The translations under genes were made by a program, and so were the position numbers. Positions 12,076 through 22,886 of a stretch of 64,000 bases of DNA are shown one piece after another (position 1 is the first letter of the stretch; each line of letters starts with the position of its first letter). Below the pieces are notes generated by a model, which was given only the letters and a program-made list of their open reading frames with translations, was not told the origin of the DNA and made no database searches. Source of the stretch: Cladorrhinum sp. PSN259 (lineage: Eukaryota > Ascomycota > Sordariomycetes > Sordariales > Podosporaceae). Where the stretch lies: assembly GCA_033725935.1 (NCBI GenBank), contig MU867083.1, forward strand, positions 186,001-250,000. Reading direction: 5' to 3'.

Positions 12076-13946
12076 TCACATTTGACGGAGCTCAATGGCC
12101 TGCCGAAGTTGGAGGAAGTTCTTCAAAACAGCCTGATAGACCTCCATCTGATAGCAGCCGTAACTGAATGCACATCTCACAACCTCGGCCATAAAGTAGG
12201 ACTTCATCCTCATATCCCTCGAGGCAGCATATCCAATCAGATTTCTGGTACGTGTGTTAGCACTCCAGTTCCCGGAAAACTTGGAACATCTCAAGCTTGG
12301 GAGAGGGCAAAATACTCACACCCAGACGTAAACATACGGCAATCCGGCCCACGCCCTCAAACCCATAAACCGCACATTGTCATAGATGGCCAGAACGTCA
12401 CGCTCGTTACCAAGGTCCTCAAACTGTGCCGCTGGCCAAACCCCGTCTTCAACTGTCCGCTTCATGACCCTGGTTGCGAGGGCGCAAGTCTCGAGCAGCA
12501 ATTTGCCGAGATTGTTTCTCCTCCCGTCATTGTACGAGTCAATAATTGCATCCAGATATAACGGAACATCAACATCGAAGTCGGAGGTCAGCCCAAAGAA
12601 CCGACAAAAGACACTGTTGGCCTGTTGAAGCACGGTGGTAAGCTGTATTCCAACTTCCGGTGATGTCACCAACTGGTCAACTCTGAAAAAGTCCGTGTCG
12701 GCATCACAAAGAAGAAGGGGGCTGGAGCGGAACTGTCCTTCTGGATAGCAGGGATGGCCAGGCGGTGTGATGAGGTGAATTGAGGGAATCGCCTCCAAGG
12801 AGTTGAAAGCTAGGGGCGTGTGCAAGCAGATTGATTCTAGAACGTCGCCCCTGAACCTGGGATTAGCCGAGAGGAGAATTAAGTAGCACGCAGACGTCGA
12901 CACTTACATGATAACAAGATGCTGCATCACCATCGGCATCTTCTCCAACCCACCGCGGCTCTTCACGAACCCCTCAACGGCAGCCAAGTGCGTGATAGCC
13001 CTCGGACTGAACCGGACCATCTCAAACATTCCCAAAATAACAACAGGATAAACAACCTCGTGCAGTTCCCTCCTATCCGCTCCGTCAATAAAGCGCTGCA
13101 GCTCAGTCACAGCCTGCCACTCGTAGTAGGGGTAACTGATCTCCTTCCCGCCTTTGAACGCATCCAGCACGCCGGCAGTCAACAGCCACCCAATGTAAAT
13201 ACATGCGGGCTTGGACATGTCGGGTCTGAAGTAGCTCGGCTGACGGAACCCGACCAGCACGAAGGCTTCGTCCAGGTAGCTGGAATAAGATCCACATCTG
13301 CCTAGGTAGTCCTTGAACGTGCGGGCGTCGACGCCTGTCATGTGGGTGGACTTGGCTGGGGCGCCACGCATGTCGTAGGGGTCGTGTCGGGCTGGGATGA
13401 GAGCATTCTGTGCATGTCGTTGGAATAGCGGCACGGTGCGCTTCCTTCCCGTGTTGGGCGCGGTTTTGATTGGTTCTTGACGGCTGGAAATGTGTTTGCT
13501 GTTAAAATGGAGCTGCCGGTCCACGTCCTCCGAGTCTTCGGAAGAGTCACCCGCGTGGGCTTCCGGGTTAATAGCGGGAGCTAATCTGCAAGACATACAG
13601 GCATGTCAGAACTCTATATCGCAAGCTATTGCTAGCCCCAAACAGGACAATGCTCTCGTAGTACCGAAATGGATAACGCTCTCAGGTACTAGGGCAGGAA
13701 GTCACTTACGGGCGAGGGTTCGTGGTCAGAACGGTAACAACGTCTGCAGTCCCTGGTAACGTTTTGAATCACTGGTCAGTTGATAGTGCTGCCTATGGGC
13801 ACATTGATGCCGGGCTGATGGTTTGTCGTACCCTTGATTTTCTCCTGCCTCTGTTTGCCGCGGAAAGCAGTCATGGCCTGTGACCGGACCACCTGCTTTT
13901 GTTTCCTGTCCAGCTTGGGACCGCCGTAGTTGACAAAGACAGACAT
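12076..13946 (-). CDS. Fungal transcription-factor-like regulator (no zinc cluster)
   Basis: Five exons: 13946-13832, 13752-13710, 13585-12908, 12856-12320 and 12244-12076, joined in frame to give 513 aa. All four introns (79, 124, 51 and 75 nt) have GT...AG ends and good donors (GTAAGT, GTGAGT). The protein opens MSVFVNYGGPKLDRKQK followed by a basic stretch (RSQAMTAFRGKQRQEK). This short FVNY...K..R...R motif typifies a large family of fungal nuclear regulators annotated as transcription-factor-domain proteins. A Ser/Asp-rich linker follows (residues about 50-120), then a helical domain that resembles the middle homology region of fungal Zn2Cys6 factors. No Cys6 zinc cluster is present, so DNA binding is unproven. 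It could equally be a tachykinin-family-type protein of unknown role. It is isolated, with no adjacent biosynthetic genes. Confidence 0.8.
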
Positions 13947-16381
13947 GGTGAAGTGTGCTAGTGATACCACGCAATATTGCAATGATTAGGAAATATTACC
14001 AACCAAGGACGGTTGTAGATGGGGATAGAAGTGAAGTGAGCGTTTTCCTGATCGGGACCAACAGTGGAAGCCTGGGTTTTATATCGGAGGGGAAGGTACC
14101 TCCTGCGCAAGTCGCTCAGTCAAGACATGGGTATCCTACAGCATAACTGTGACCGCTTGATGCCTTTCTCGGGGATGTCTGGGATTGCAGAATGAGGCGG
14201 GATCATGATGGGTGGTCTTGCAGAGGTGAGATTGGGCGGTCAGTCCTTAAGGTGGGTCAGATCGTCGAGCTGAGAATCCCCATAAAGTTAAATCTAGCGG
14301 CGAAGCTCTGGCCAAGAAAAGCCAAGAGGACGCTAGAAACATCCCGTTGCGATGTGATTGGTGTTGAGCGATTGCCCTTTTTAGTTTGGCGTCCCCCACC
14401 CCCTACTTCGCTCACCCTTCCTTCCCTGTTCCCCTCAGACGTCGTCACGCCTCTCCAGGTCTTCAAAGACATTTGGTCAATCTAGCCAAGGTCCTGTTTA
14501 TTCTTATTGGAGTCAAATACTCTCTATGGGGAGTAATAGTATGAAAAGGTTTGTGTGTGGCGCTTTTTTGTTCACTTTCCGTCTCTCTCTCTCTTTATAC
14601 CCAAGAGGGGCAAACCCTAAACCAGCCTGTGGGCTTGGTATGTACGATCAGAACTCAAGGTCTCCTTATACAACTGAAGGATATTGGCAAATGCTACATA
14701 CATAATTGAGAGCCAAAATTACTCGGCCATAATATAGAACTTGTGTCACCCAACTCACCATACGAGTCAATCAAGCGGGCAATAATTACACTTGAAGCAC
14801 GGACACTGAAGCCATCAGATTTGCTGATAAGGGGCAACCGGGATGACTAGGATTTTCGAACTTGACAGAGTATTATATTCCAGTACATAGATAGGCCAAG
14901 GTTGAAGATTTGGGGGCTTCTATTTGGGGGCACTTTCGAACGAAGAAGTGATACTCGTACGTATCATCTGTTCCTCCTTGTTGAGCCACTTGAAAGCCAG
15001 AGCTTCCGACGCGTTTGAATATTGAACTCTTTCTATACCCCACATTGGGACCCGGCAGTGGATTACAAAGAGTCGATTTCAAACCAGGAGGTAAAAGATT
15101 GTCCTAGAGTAAGGGATGAAGTTGGAGCACTGGATCAATAATGTCTTCATCTGGGAGTTAATGACCTGCTGGGTTCTCATTCTCGTGCTTGGTGTGACAA
15201 ATAGCTTTTGATCTTGTTTTGAGACATGGCATAGGTAGATAAACGGAAACACAAAACCAATGGGGGTTGTCTCTCTGATGAATTTACTTTTCTATGATAC
15301 TCCGTGTCTCATAAAGACTTCACTTTGTTGCTTCCTCAAAACTGAGAAACGCAGACTCAGTGAAGGTTTCTCATCAGTACAGGAGACAACCAATTCCTGT
15401 CTTTCTTGTTCTAGAGGATATCTAACACATATTCCGTGGCCGAAAGATTTACATCGAAGGACCATGCGATACCACAGCAAACCACAACAACCACAACAAA
15501 GCAACTCTATTCTCAGCCTACATATCACCCAGCAGACGCCTAGCACTAGCAGGGATGGATACCGCTGGTCACACTCTGCGGCATCAACTTTCAAGTTTTC
15601 TCAGCCATGTCAACAGGGAATGGTCTATTAGCTTTTACTTAATGCAACTATTGGGCTATATATGTGGAAATGATGATGGAGTAGAGTGCCAGGATTGCTC
15701 AAGTTTATGATCTACAAGTTCGCCTGTCGTTTGTATCTCACTCGTCTCCAATATCACCCAGCAGTATTGGCCTACTTCTCACGTCGTGGCCTTCTCGGTT
15801 GCTGTTTCAGTTTATCGGTTCGGATCTTGAGGTGAGTGGGTGGAGGTAATCTGGTGAGTTTGTTTCAGTCTTTATCAGAGCCTAGTGAGAGGGTCCGAGG
15901 AGGTGTGTTAGAACTAATGACAATGTATGCGTATCATAAGATGAACAGGATATCTAGCGTCTAGTCTTAATTAATAGCTCACTGAACCTCATATGGTTTC
16001 CGAGGACTTTTATATGAAAAATGACATGTACATATATGTCAAATTAGGAAGGGGCACTGGTAGAGAACTGAGTGATAGGGGAAGATAACCCTAACCCTCA
16101 TCTGTTCCTACCTCGATGCACACAAACACCTTGAAGAACTGAAAAGTTTCAAGCGGTCCCTGGTAGTTACCGAATAAATACATAAAATGATGGTGAAATG
16201 ATATACATATAATTAGGTAATGTTCCTTCTGCATTGAGCTAGAACACAAGCGAAAAATGGAAGCTCGATTTGACAGATCATGTGGGGTGCGGGGCTCCTT
16301 CCTGGTCCATGACTGCCCTGAAGAAGAGGGACCTGCCAGTGCTGATCAAAAACGGTTCAAAACAGCCCGTCGCTTTCCGCC
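13947..16381. other. 2.4-kb intergenic region
   Basis: No reading frame with family resemblance. It contains the divergent upstream regions of the regulator (minus) and the dipeptidase (plus). A short CT repeat lies at 14580-14595, and a two-unit telomere-like sequence (AACCCTAACCCTC) at about 16086-16098 is too short to mean more than chance or an old break repair. Confidence 0.45.
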
Positions 16382-18055
16382 ATGCCACCCCGCTCTGCCC
16401 CTCACTGTTTGGTATCTGTCAGCAGTTTGTTATCTTCTTCAAGCTGCCGTGGCGTTGCTGCTTTAGCAAGACCATCACCTTTGTATACCCGCCTCTTTAC
16501 CACTCATCGGACACCTTCAAGACCTCAGGCTCCTGTCATCCAGAGCAGAAAAACAGGCTCCCAGCTCCGTTTCTCTCGACCGTACCTAACCGAAGCTATC
16601 CGCCAGCACCAAGCCCGCAAAACCACCATGGCTCCTCAACTCGACGGCTATTTTTCACAAGTCGATGCCCTCGCCGACACCTTCATTGAGCGTCTCCGCG
16701 AAGCTGTCGCCATTCCCTCCATCTCGGCTGATGCCGCCCGCCGTCCCGATGTCGTCCGCATGGGCCACTGGCTCGCTGCCGAGCTGAAGAAGCTTGGCGC
16801 CACTGCTGAGCTCCGCGAGCTCGGAAAGCAACACGGTACCGACCTCGATCTACCTCCAGTCGTCCTTGCCCGCTATGGCAACGACAAGAACAAGCGCACA
16901 ATTCTCGTTTACGGACACTACGACGTACAACCCGCCGAGAAGGAGGATGGGTGGGCCACTGAGCCTTTCGAGCTCACTGTCAAGGAGGATGGGCGCATGC
17001 TTGGCCGTGGTTCTACAGATGACAAGGGACCCGTTTTGGGCTGGTTGAACGCCATTGAGGCTCACCAGAAGGCCGGTATTGAGTTCCCCGTCAACCTTCT
17101 GATGTGCTTCGAGGGTATGGAGGAATACGGCTCGGATGGTCTCGATGACCTCATCAATGAGGAGGCCAAGAAGTACTTTGCCGACACCGACGCCGTTTGC
17201 ATCAGCGACAACTACTGGCTCGGCACCGAACGCCCATGCCTCACCTATGGTCTCCGTGGATGCAACTACTACAGCATTGAGGTGTCAGGACCTGGTGCCG
17301 ATCTCCACAGTGGTGTCTTTGGCGGCACTGCTCAGGAGCCCATGACCGACTTGGTTCGCATTCTCGGCTCGCTTGTTGACACTGACGGCAAGATTCAGAT
17401 TCCTGGTATTGCAGAGCAGATCGCCCCGGTTACCGCCGAAGAGTCTGGTCTTTACGAGAACATCTCTTTCACCATGGAGACTCTCCATGAGTCGCTGGGC
17501 AGCAAGACGACCATCTTTGAGGACAAGAAGAACACACTGATGGCTCGCTGGCGCAACCCCTCCCTCTCAATCCACGGTGTTGAGGGTGCCTTCTCCGCTC
17601 CTGGAGCCAAGACCGTTATTCCCGCCAAGGTCATTGGCAAGTTCTCCATCAGAACCGTCCCCAACATGGAAATCGACAAGACCAACGAGTGCGTGTACAA
17701 GTATGTTGAGGAGGTCTTCAAGAAGCTCGGGTCCAAGAACACCATGAAGGTGTATGCTCAGCACTGCGGCAACTGGTGGGTTGCCAGCCCCAAGCACTGG
17801 AACTTTGCTGCCGCAGCCAAGGCTACCGAGAGAGTTTGGGGTGTGCAGCCAGACTTCACCCGCGAGGGTGGCAGTATCCCAGTGACGCTCACTTTTGAGC
17901 AAGCCACCGGCAAGAATGTTTTGCTTCTCCCAATGGGTAGCTCCACCGATGGTGCTCACTCCATCAACGAGAAGCTCGACAAGCGCAACTACATTGAGGG
18001 TATCAAGCTGTTGGGTGCCTATCTCCACTACGTTGCTGAGGAGCCTCGGGACTAG
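16382..18055 (+). CDS. DUG1: Cys-Gly metallodipeptidase (M20 family, DUG1-like)
   Basis: 557 codons in one uninterrupted frame. Metal and catalytic motifs of M20A dipeptidases are all present: YGHYDVQPAEKEDGW (His, Asp), GRGSTDDKGP (bridging Asp), FEGMEEYGSDGL (the Glu pair), CISDNYWLG and, near the end, STDGAHSINEKLD. The domain closely resembles yeast Dug1 and animal cytosolic non-specific dipeptidase, which split Cys-Gly and other dipeptides and finish glutathione breakdown. Two in-frame starts have good context. The first, at 16382, adds 82 residues that are rich in Arg/Ser and almost free of acidic residues, like a mitochondrial presequence. The second, at 16628 (ACCACCATGG), gives the usual cytosolic length of about 475 aa. 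Both forms may be made. Codon use is strongly biased to C-ending codons, suggesting high expression. Confidence 0.95.
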   Translation: MPPRSAPHCLVSVSSLLSSSSCRGVAALARPSPLYTRLFTTHRTPSRPQAPVIQSRKTGSQLRFSRPYLTEAIRQHQARKTTMAPQLDGYFSQVDALADTFIERLREAVAIPSISADAARRPDVVRMGHWLAAELKKLGATAELRELGKQHGTDLDLPPVVLARYGNDKNKRTILVYGHYDVQPAEKEDGWATEPFELTVKEDGRMLGRGSTDDKGPVLGWLNAIEAHQKAGIEFPVNLLMCFEGMEEYGSDGLDDLINEEAKKYFADTDAVCISDNYWLGTERPCLTYGLRGCNYYSIEVSGPGADLHSGVFGGTAQEPMTDLVRILGSLVDTDGKIQIPGIAEQIAPVTAEESGLYENISFTMETLHESLGSKTTIFEDKKNTLMARWRNPSLSIHGVEGAFSAPGAKTVIPAKVIGKFSIRTVPNMEIDKTNECVYKYVEEVFKKLGSKNTMKVYAQHCGNWWVASPKHWNFAAAAKATERVWGVQPDFTREGGSIPVTLTFEQATGKNVLLLPMGSSTDGAHSINEKLDKRNYIEGIKLLGAYLHYVAEEPRD

Positions 18056-18424
18056 AGACAGGGTCGCATGAACTGTAGGAGCAAGCCACTTGACGCCTGA
18101 ATCGGTGGTAACCTTATTAAAACGGCTTAATCCAAATTCGATTACCTCTATGTAAAATGCGTCTAGCTTCTTACTCTTGCTTCCCATGCCCTGTTCTATG
18201 AAGTATCAATCTTGTATCTGCCATTATTTCCAACTTGACATTTCTATCAAAGAAAAAACCAAGAAAAAAAACCATGCTGTGGTTTATCCCGTTTATGTTG
18301 ATGCTGTTAAAAAGAAAGGGGGTATTGTCGTGTCGTTGTGCGTAAACCCGTAAAAAATGCGCCGTCTAACCTATTAGGAAAAAAAGAAAAGAAGAAAGAA
18401 AAAAAAAGACAAAGAATAAATGAT
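18056..18424. other. Convergent 3' spacer
   Basis: Separates the 3' ends of the dipeptidase (plus) and the Yippee gene (minus). A-rich runs at 18240-18270 and 18375-18420 fit 3' UTR and polyadenylation sequence on the two strands. Confidence 0.5.
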
Positions 18425-19324
18425 TTAAGCCCTTTCATTCTTCCTCTTATTAACCTTGCTCTCCCTCCTCTTGGCCGTAACCTCGGGATCCCAAACACCG
18501 GCAAAGATGTCCTCGCATTCGTCTTCGTCGTCGGAGTCAAAGACTATAACCCCTTCACTTGGCTCTTTATCTTTGTTCTCCTCTGTGATTTGGCCATGTT
18601 CATGTTCTAGTACCTTGTCTTCGTTCTCCTCCATCATCACTTCGTCATGCTTGACTTTTTGTTTGCCCTTGTCCTTTTTAGTCTTTGACCCTTTTTTAGT
18701 AGTAATATATGAAGATAGAGACCGAGACCGAGATTGAGATGGAGACGAATAGATGACGTCCTCCCACGAGTGCTCGATGACCACCCTAGCGGTCTCGAGG
18801 ATAAATTTCCCAATCTTGTACTTTTGCGAGTGGTCCGAGGCGTTCACGTACTTCCACCCCAGCTGGGTCTGGCATATGGAGCAGAACAAGTCGGCGACGA
18901 CGTGGGCGCCCGTTACCAGGTGCCGGTTTTCCTGTTTGCCGAGGTGTGTGTTTGGTAGTTCTTTTCCTGCTGCCCCCGTCTTGTCTTGGTGATGGGCTGT
19001 TCTTGTAGTTGTTGGGGTAGGCGGAGAGACTAGGTATGCTCGTCCGTGCCGACCGTGGAATCCCTTCGAGACGATTTGGGAGTGGAAGGCTAGGTCGGAG
19101 CGGCAGGTTGCGCAGCGGATTGTGGATGGGGAGGTGCGTGATAAGCGTGGTGGAGAGGAAGAGGAAGAGGACGGCGGTTTTAAGGGAAGAGTGTCGGGAT
19201 CTCGTCGCCGGCCGAACGAGGGGAATATGAAGGAGGAAGGGAGGAGGAAGAGTGGGAATTTGGGGCCGGGGTCGGTTGGTGGTGATGGCGGTGCGGTGCG
19301 GAGGGAGATCAGCTCGCCAAACAT
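18425..19324 (-). CDS. Yippee-type zinc-binding protein
   Basis: 299 aa, single exon. Residues about 70-190 form a Yippee domain. CATCRSDLAFHSQIVSKGF supplies the first Cys-x2-Cys, then GRHGRAYLVS. After an insertion, LVTGAHVVADLFCSICQTQ gives the second Cys-x2-Cys, followed by LGWKYVNASDHSQKYKIGKF. The order and spacing match eukaryotic Yippee proteins and yeast Moh1, which fold like the Mis18/CULT beta-tent around one zinc ion. The N-terminus (residues 1-65) is Pro/Ser-rich. The C-terminus is Ser/Arg-rich then very acidic (SDDEDECED) and Lys-rich, and probably disordered. The about 30-residue insertion between the zinc half-sites (PTPTTTRTAHHQDKTGAAG region) is long for the family, but it is open-frame and low-complexity, as seen in filamentous fungi. 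The biological role is unknown; the family is tied to cell-cycle and survival phenotypes. Confidence 0.9.
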   Translation of the reverse strand: MFGELISLRTAPPSPPTDPGPKFPLFLLPSSFIFPSFGRRRDPDTLPLKPPSSSSSSPPRLSRTSPSTIRCATCRSDLAFHSQIVSKGFHGRHGRAYLVSPPTPTTTRTAHHQDKTGAAGKELPNTHLGKQENRHLVTGAHVVADLFCSICQTQLGWKYVNASDHSQKYKIGKFILETARVVIEHSWEDVIYSSPSQSRSRSLSSYITTKKGSKTKKDKGKQKVKHDEVMMEENEDKVLEHEHGQITEENKDKEPSEGVIVFDSDDEDECEDIFAGVWDPEVTAKRRESKVNKRKNERA

Positions 19325-20131
19325 TGTTGAAGTAGGTTTAGGGATATTGTATGAAAATAAACTTTAAGAGTGTAGAAGTTGAGGATGTGAATAAGGAAAC
19401 TTGGATCTTTGGTATGTCGACGGAATAAAATTTCAAGATGAACCCAAAAAAAGGGGGGTTTAAAAGCGGTCAGGAGTTGGCCGTCAAGGTGTCGTTGACC
19501 GCAACATGGAGAGGACAAGTTCACGAGAAATTATTCAAGCCGTCTAACGGGATGAAACAAAGAGACAAAAGCAAACTAGAGTTTTCTTGACAGATATTTT
19601 GACGACAGCAGGACATTCGCCTTTTACACTCCGGGCCATTACACGCATCTCCGCCGGCTTGCCACGAGTCATCAAGGTCATTGGAACCCGATCGGGATCC
19701 GGTGCACCTGACGCTTCTTCCCCCCCGCCATGGCGGTAATGGGGGGACTTATCGATAGGTGATCTGGTTGTGAGGTGGTCAGGTGCGGGGCTATCCCTGT
19801 CACCAACTGCCGTCCTCCCGACGGGCGATGCATCATGCAAAGTGCCCGTGGGGACTTTCTGGAGCCGAACTTGTCAACTCTGCTTATGTAACCCCTCCAG
19901 CGACGCGGGGCGTCTGTTCGGGAGGTGCTCCTATTTGAGATGAGGCTATTCTCTCACGGAGGGTGGAAGAATAGGCATTTTGCTGATCTTTATTTCTTTG
20001 GATTATGACATTTGGCCGATCTTGAGATCAAGCCACACTCCGATATCGGCTTCAGCATCTTTCCTCATTAAGTAGATCATACGGTTGGGGGTCCGTTGCT
20101 CCCACAGAACCAGTAGGTCCACTTGGTGTGT
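19325..20131. other. Intergenic, no gene seen
   Basis: Upstream of the Yippee gene and downstream of the monooxygenase. Open frames up to 98 codons here have no family resemblance. Confidence 0.45.
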
Positions 20132-21480
20132 TTACTTCATAAGAAACCCCCTGAACAAGCTCACTGATTCCACCACACACAACCAAAAGACGCCGAGGAA
20201 CTCCCTCCAGCCTTCCAACCACCAGACCCCCAACACTCGACTCAGCAACCATATCTTCCTCGCATGTCCTGTCGCCTCTCTCTCCCATTGATCTATGGAT
20301 ATTTCCCCGTCCCAGACCTTGCCCAGCCCCAAACAGTGCCTCGCTCCTTGTTCGGTTGCCACGGCAAGATGAGGCCGGAACGTTGTCAAGGCATCACCAA
20401 CCAGGATAATTCTCCCGTGATGGTAAACAGCCTTTTCGCAAAGCGCATCATTCACCTTGGTCACAAACACTTTCTCAGTCTTGCCAATGAGCCTCGCAAC
20501 GGGAGCAGCCATCGAGCCAATCCGCGCCGCCAGGTAGCGCTTCCAAATTTCGGGACGGACCATACCCACGGGAACTGTATTACCATGAGTGTGACCGTTG
20601 ATATCCGTCAAGACCTCAGCGAGCTCGGGAGATGAATCAGAGAAGTTGTGATACCATACCCAGTTGATGAGACGAGAGCCAAGCTCAAAGGACCCAGCAT
20701 CCTGAGGAATAACGTAGATGACAATGTAGGAACGACTAAGGAGGTTCAGAGTCATGCGACGTTGGAAGTAGTCTGCCACGTCGTCCGAAAGCTCGCTCTC
20801 CAGAAGTGTTCCACGCCAAGCGACGTAACCGGCGTACTCTTTCCTTGTGGGTGCCTCGACAAGAGTTCTAATGGTTGAATGCAAGCCATCGGCGCCGATC
20901 ACCAAATCAGCGGTGATGGAACTCCTCTTATCGTCCTTCTCAAGGTACCAGACAGTCACTCCGCCGTCCTTTTGGTCCTTACCATACTGGAGTTCGATGA
21001 CCCTTCTCCCGGAGAGATATTCAGCCCGCCCATCACCATCTCTCGGCAGCGGTGGGTCGGGCACCGCATCGGAAGCAAAGCCATCAAAGTTGGCACGGAG
21101 GATGCGGTACATCAATCCCCAGCTCGTATTGTTGCGGCGGGCATTAATATTCTTGAACTCCTCGCACTTCCGGTAAGCAATCCGAGTGGCCACCGATGGA
21201 ATTGAGGCCTGCCTGCCCGTATCGTCATACTTTCTGAGGAGCTCCTCTGCTGCAGGACCAAAGCAGATGCCAGCATTGTGACTGCTGCGGATGTGTTTGC
21301 GGTCTTGCTCGAGTATCACCACATTGCTGCCGTGTCGCTTGAGATATAGTCCGTGAAGAAGGCCCGCAATCGATCCGCCGACCTTTATGTTTCCGGTTCA
21401 TCAATTAGTACAACTATGTACCACCGACGGAGATTTATTTTCTTTAAACTTACAATTACAACTGACTTTGGCGGAGCCAT
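20132..21480 (-). CDS. FAD-dependent monooxygenase
   Basis: Two exons, 21480-21454 (nine codons, MAPPKSVVI) and 21382-20132, separated by a 71-nt GTAAGT...AAAG intron and giving 425 aa. The splice joins SVVI to VGGSIAGLLHG, making the dinucleotide-binding beta-alpha-beta motif, with the acidic residue in VVILEQDR at the end of strand 2. The DG motif (DLVIGADGLHSTIRT) and the GD motif (ILVGDALTTFRPH) both follow in the expected positions, so this is a class A flavoprotein hydroxylase of the salicylate hydroxylase/PHBH type using FAD and NAD(P)H. A hydrophobic C-terminal segment (LLSRVLGVWWLEGW...FLGVFWLCVV) may tether it to membranes. The substrate cannot be inferred. No linked polyketide or terpene genes are visible, so a stand-alone catabolic or detoxifying role is as likely as secondary metabolism. 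Confidence 0.9.
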
Positions 21481-22886
21481 GATTGACAATCCGATCGATG
21501 TTCGTGATATCTGAGACAACCTTGCAAAAGCTGGAAACCCCAGCGTCCAAACACCCAACTGGAATCCTCAGCACTGCAGCTTCTACACCAAGGTAAACAT
21601 TGGAGCCGATGTGTTGCGTGCACCAAAGGAACCGCTGGCTTTATAAGATCAGCATCGTTTTCCTGGTGTCAGCCAGCCACACATCTCTCAAAAGATCATC
21701 ATCCCTTGCCCATCCTTGCTAACAACGAGCAAACGTGTTTAGTGTCACTACGGCATCATCTGGCGTGTTGGTTGTTCGGAGACTGTGCCCGTCCAGATCC
21801 TGCAATTCTCCTAAGGGCAACGGGATAAATTTATCATAGGGTTATGCATATATAAAATAAAAACAAACCCAACCCGCACGCTGTCTCGCTCGCATGGCTA
21901 GCAACACAGTTTCCTAATTGGCCCGTTCCTGAATATTTTTCCTGGGATTAACGGCCAACGGCACCTTTGTTCAATTTCTACAAAATTCCCAAACTACAGA
22001 TATGATAAGCATCAACTTCAATTACGGCTAAGAACATTTCGATAGACCAAACTGTGATTGCCTCTTTTCGACATTTCGGAGATAGACACAGATCCGACGC
22101 GGCCCTTCGGTATTCGGTCGGGCGGTCGGGTTCCAAGTGCGTTTTGGGCCTCGAAGTTGGTAACAGACCGTTTGTTAGTCGTCTCAGCTCCGCCCCAGCG
22201 CCCAGACTTTCTCGGTCGGGCCGTTGATGCCAAAGTGAAGTAAAAAACGTAAAAACTTAGCAAATGCCGTGTGCTCAGTGCCGTTCATCCCGGAAATGAC
22301 GAATTACAATTGGGAATTGCAGCGGAAGTGCCTTCTTTTTCCTGCCTTTGCCCGTTGCCACTTCTCCACTTTGTAACACGTGATTTGTTTCTTTGAATGC
22401 CAAGGTGTGTTTCCTTTGCCAAGAACCCCACTTTTGAATGCTGCTGTTTGCAGTCATCAAATTCGGGGCCCAAGCTGGGCATTTTGCCAGAGATTTTAAC
22501 GTGGCTTTCCTTTCTCCCTCACACAACCTTCAACCCAGCAAGGCCCTCACCGCGAATACTTAAAAAGGCAATCGCCCCACAGAATCTTCGATTAGTGACC
22601 ACATCTCGACAGCTATCAAGCTCGCGAATCCCCTCTACTCAAGATTGTTTGTCTCGCATCATCAATCACCGCATTCAACAAAAACAACCCCCTGTCTCTG
22701 CACCATAAATACCCGACTGCCCTACAGTATAACAGGCACCGACTCAATCCACAACTCTTAACCGGTGTAGCAACTTCAAGCAACACCAACACCGTTCTCC
22801 AACAGCCGGCTATTTTAGCACAACCCCTCGCTTTCCACCAACCCCAAATTCCCAAGTTGATCAATCAGCCACGGTGGCTAGAAGCA
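21481..22886. other. Divergent promoter region, monooxygenase/antizyme
   Basis: 1.4 kb between two divergently transcribed genes. No supported coding frame. The 300 bp before the antizyme start are C/A-rich, like a long 5' leader (CAACACC and ACAACTC words). I see no clear TATA box or known operator. Confidence 0.45.

Noticed and set aside
16086..16098. Telomere-like AACCCTAACCCTC
   Set aside because: Only two repeat units, with no flanking subtelomeric features; chance is likely.
17567..18187. 206-codon open frame antisense to the dipeptidase
   Set aside because: Shadow frame of a highly biased gene; no start context or family resemblance.
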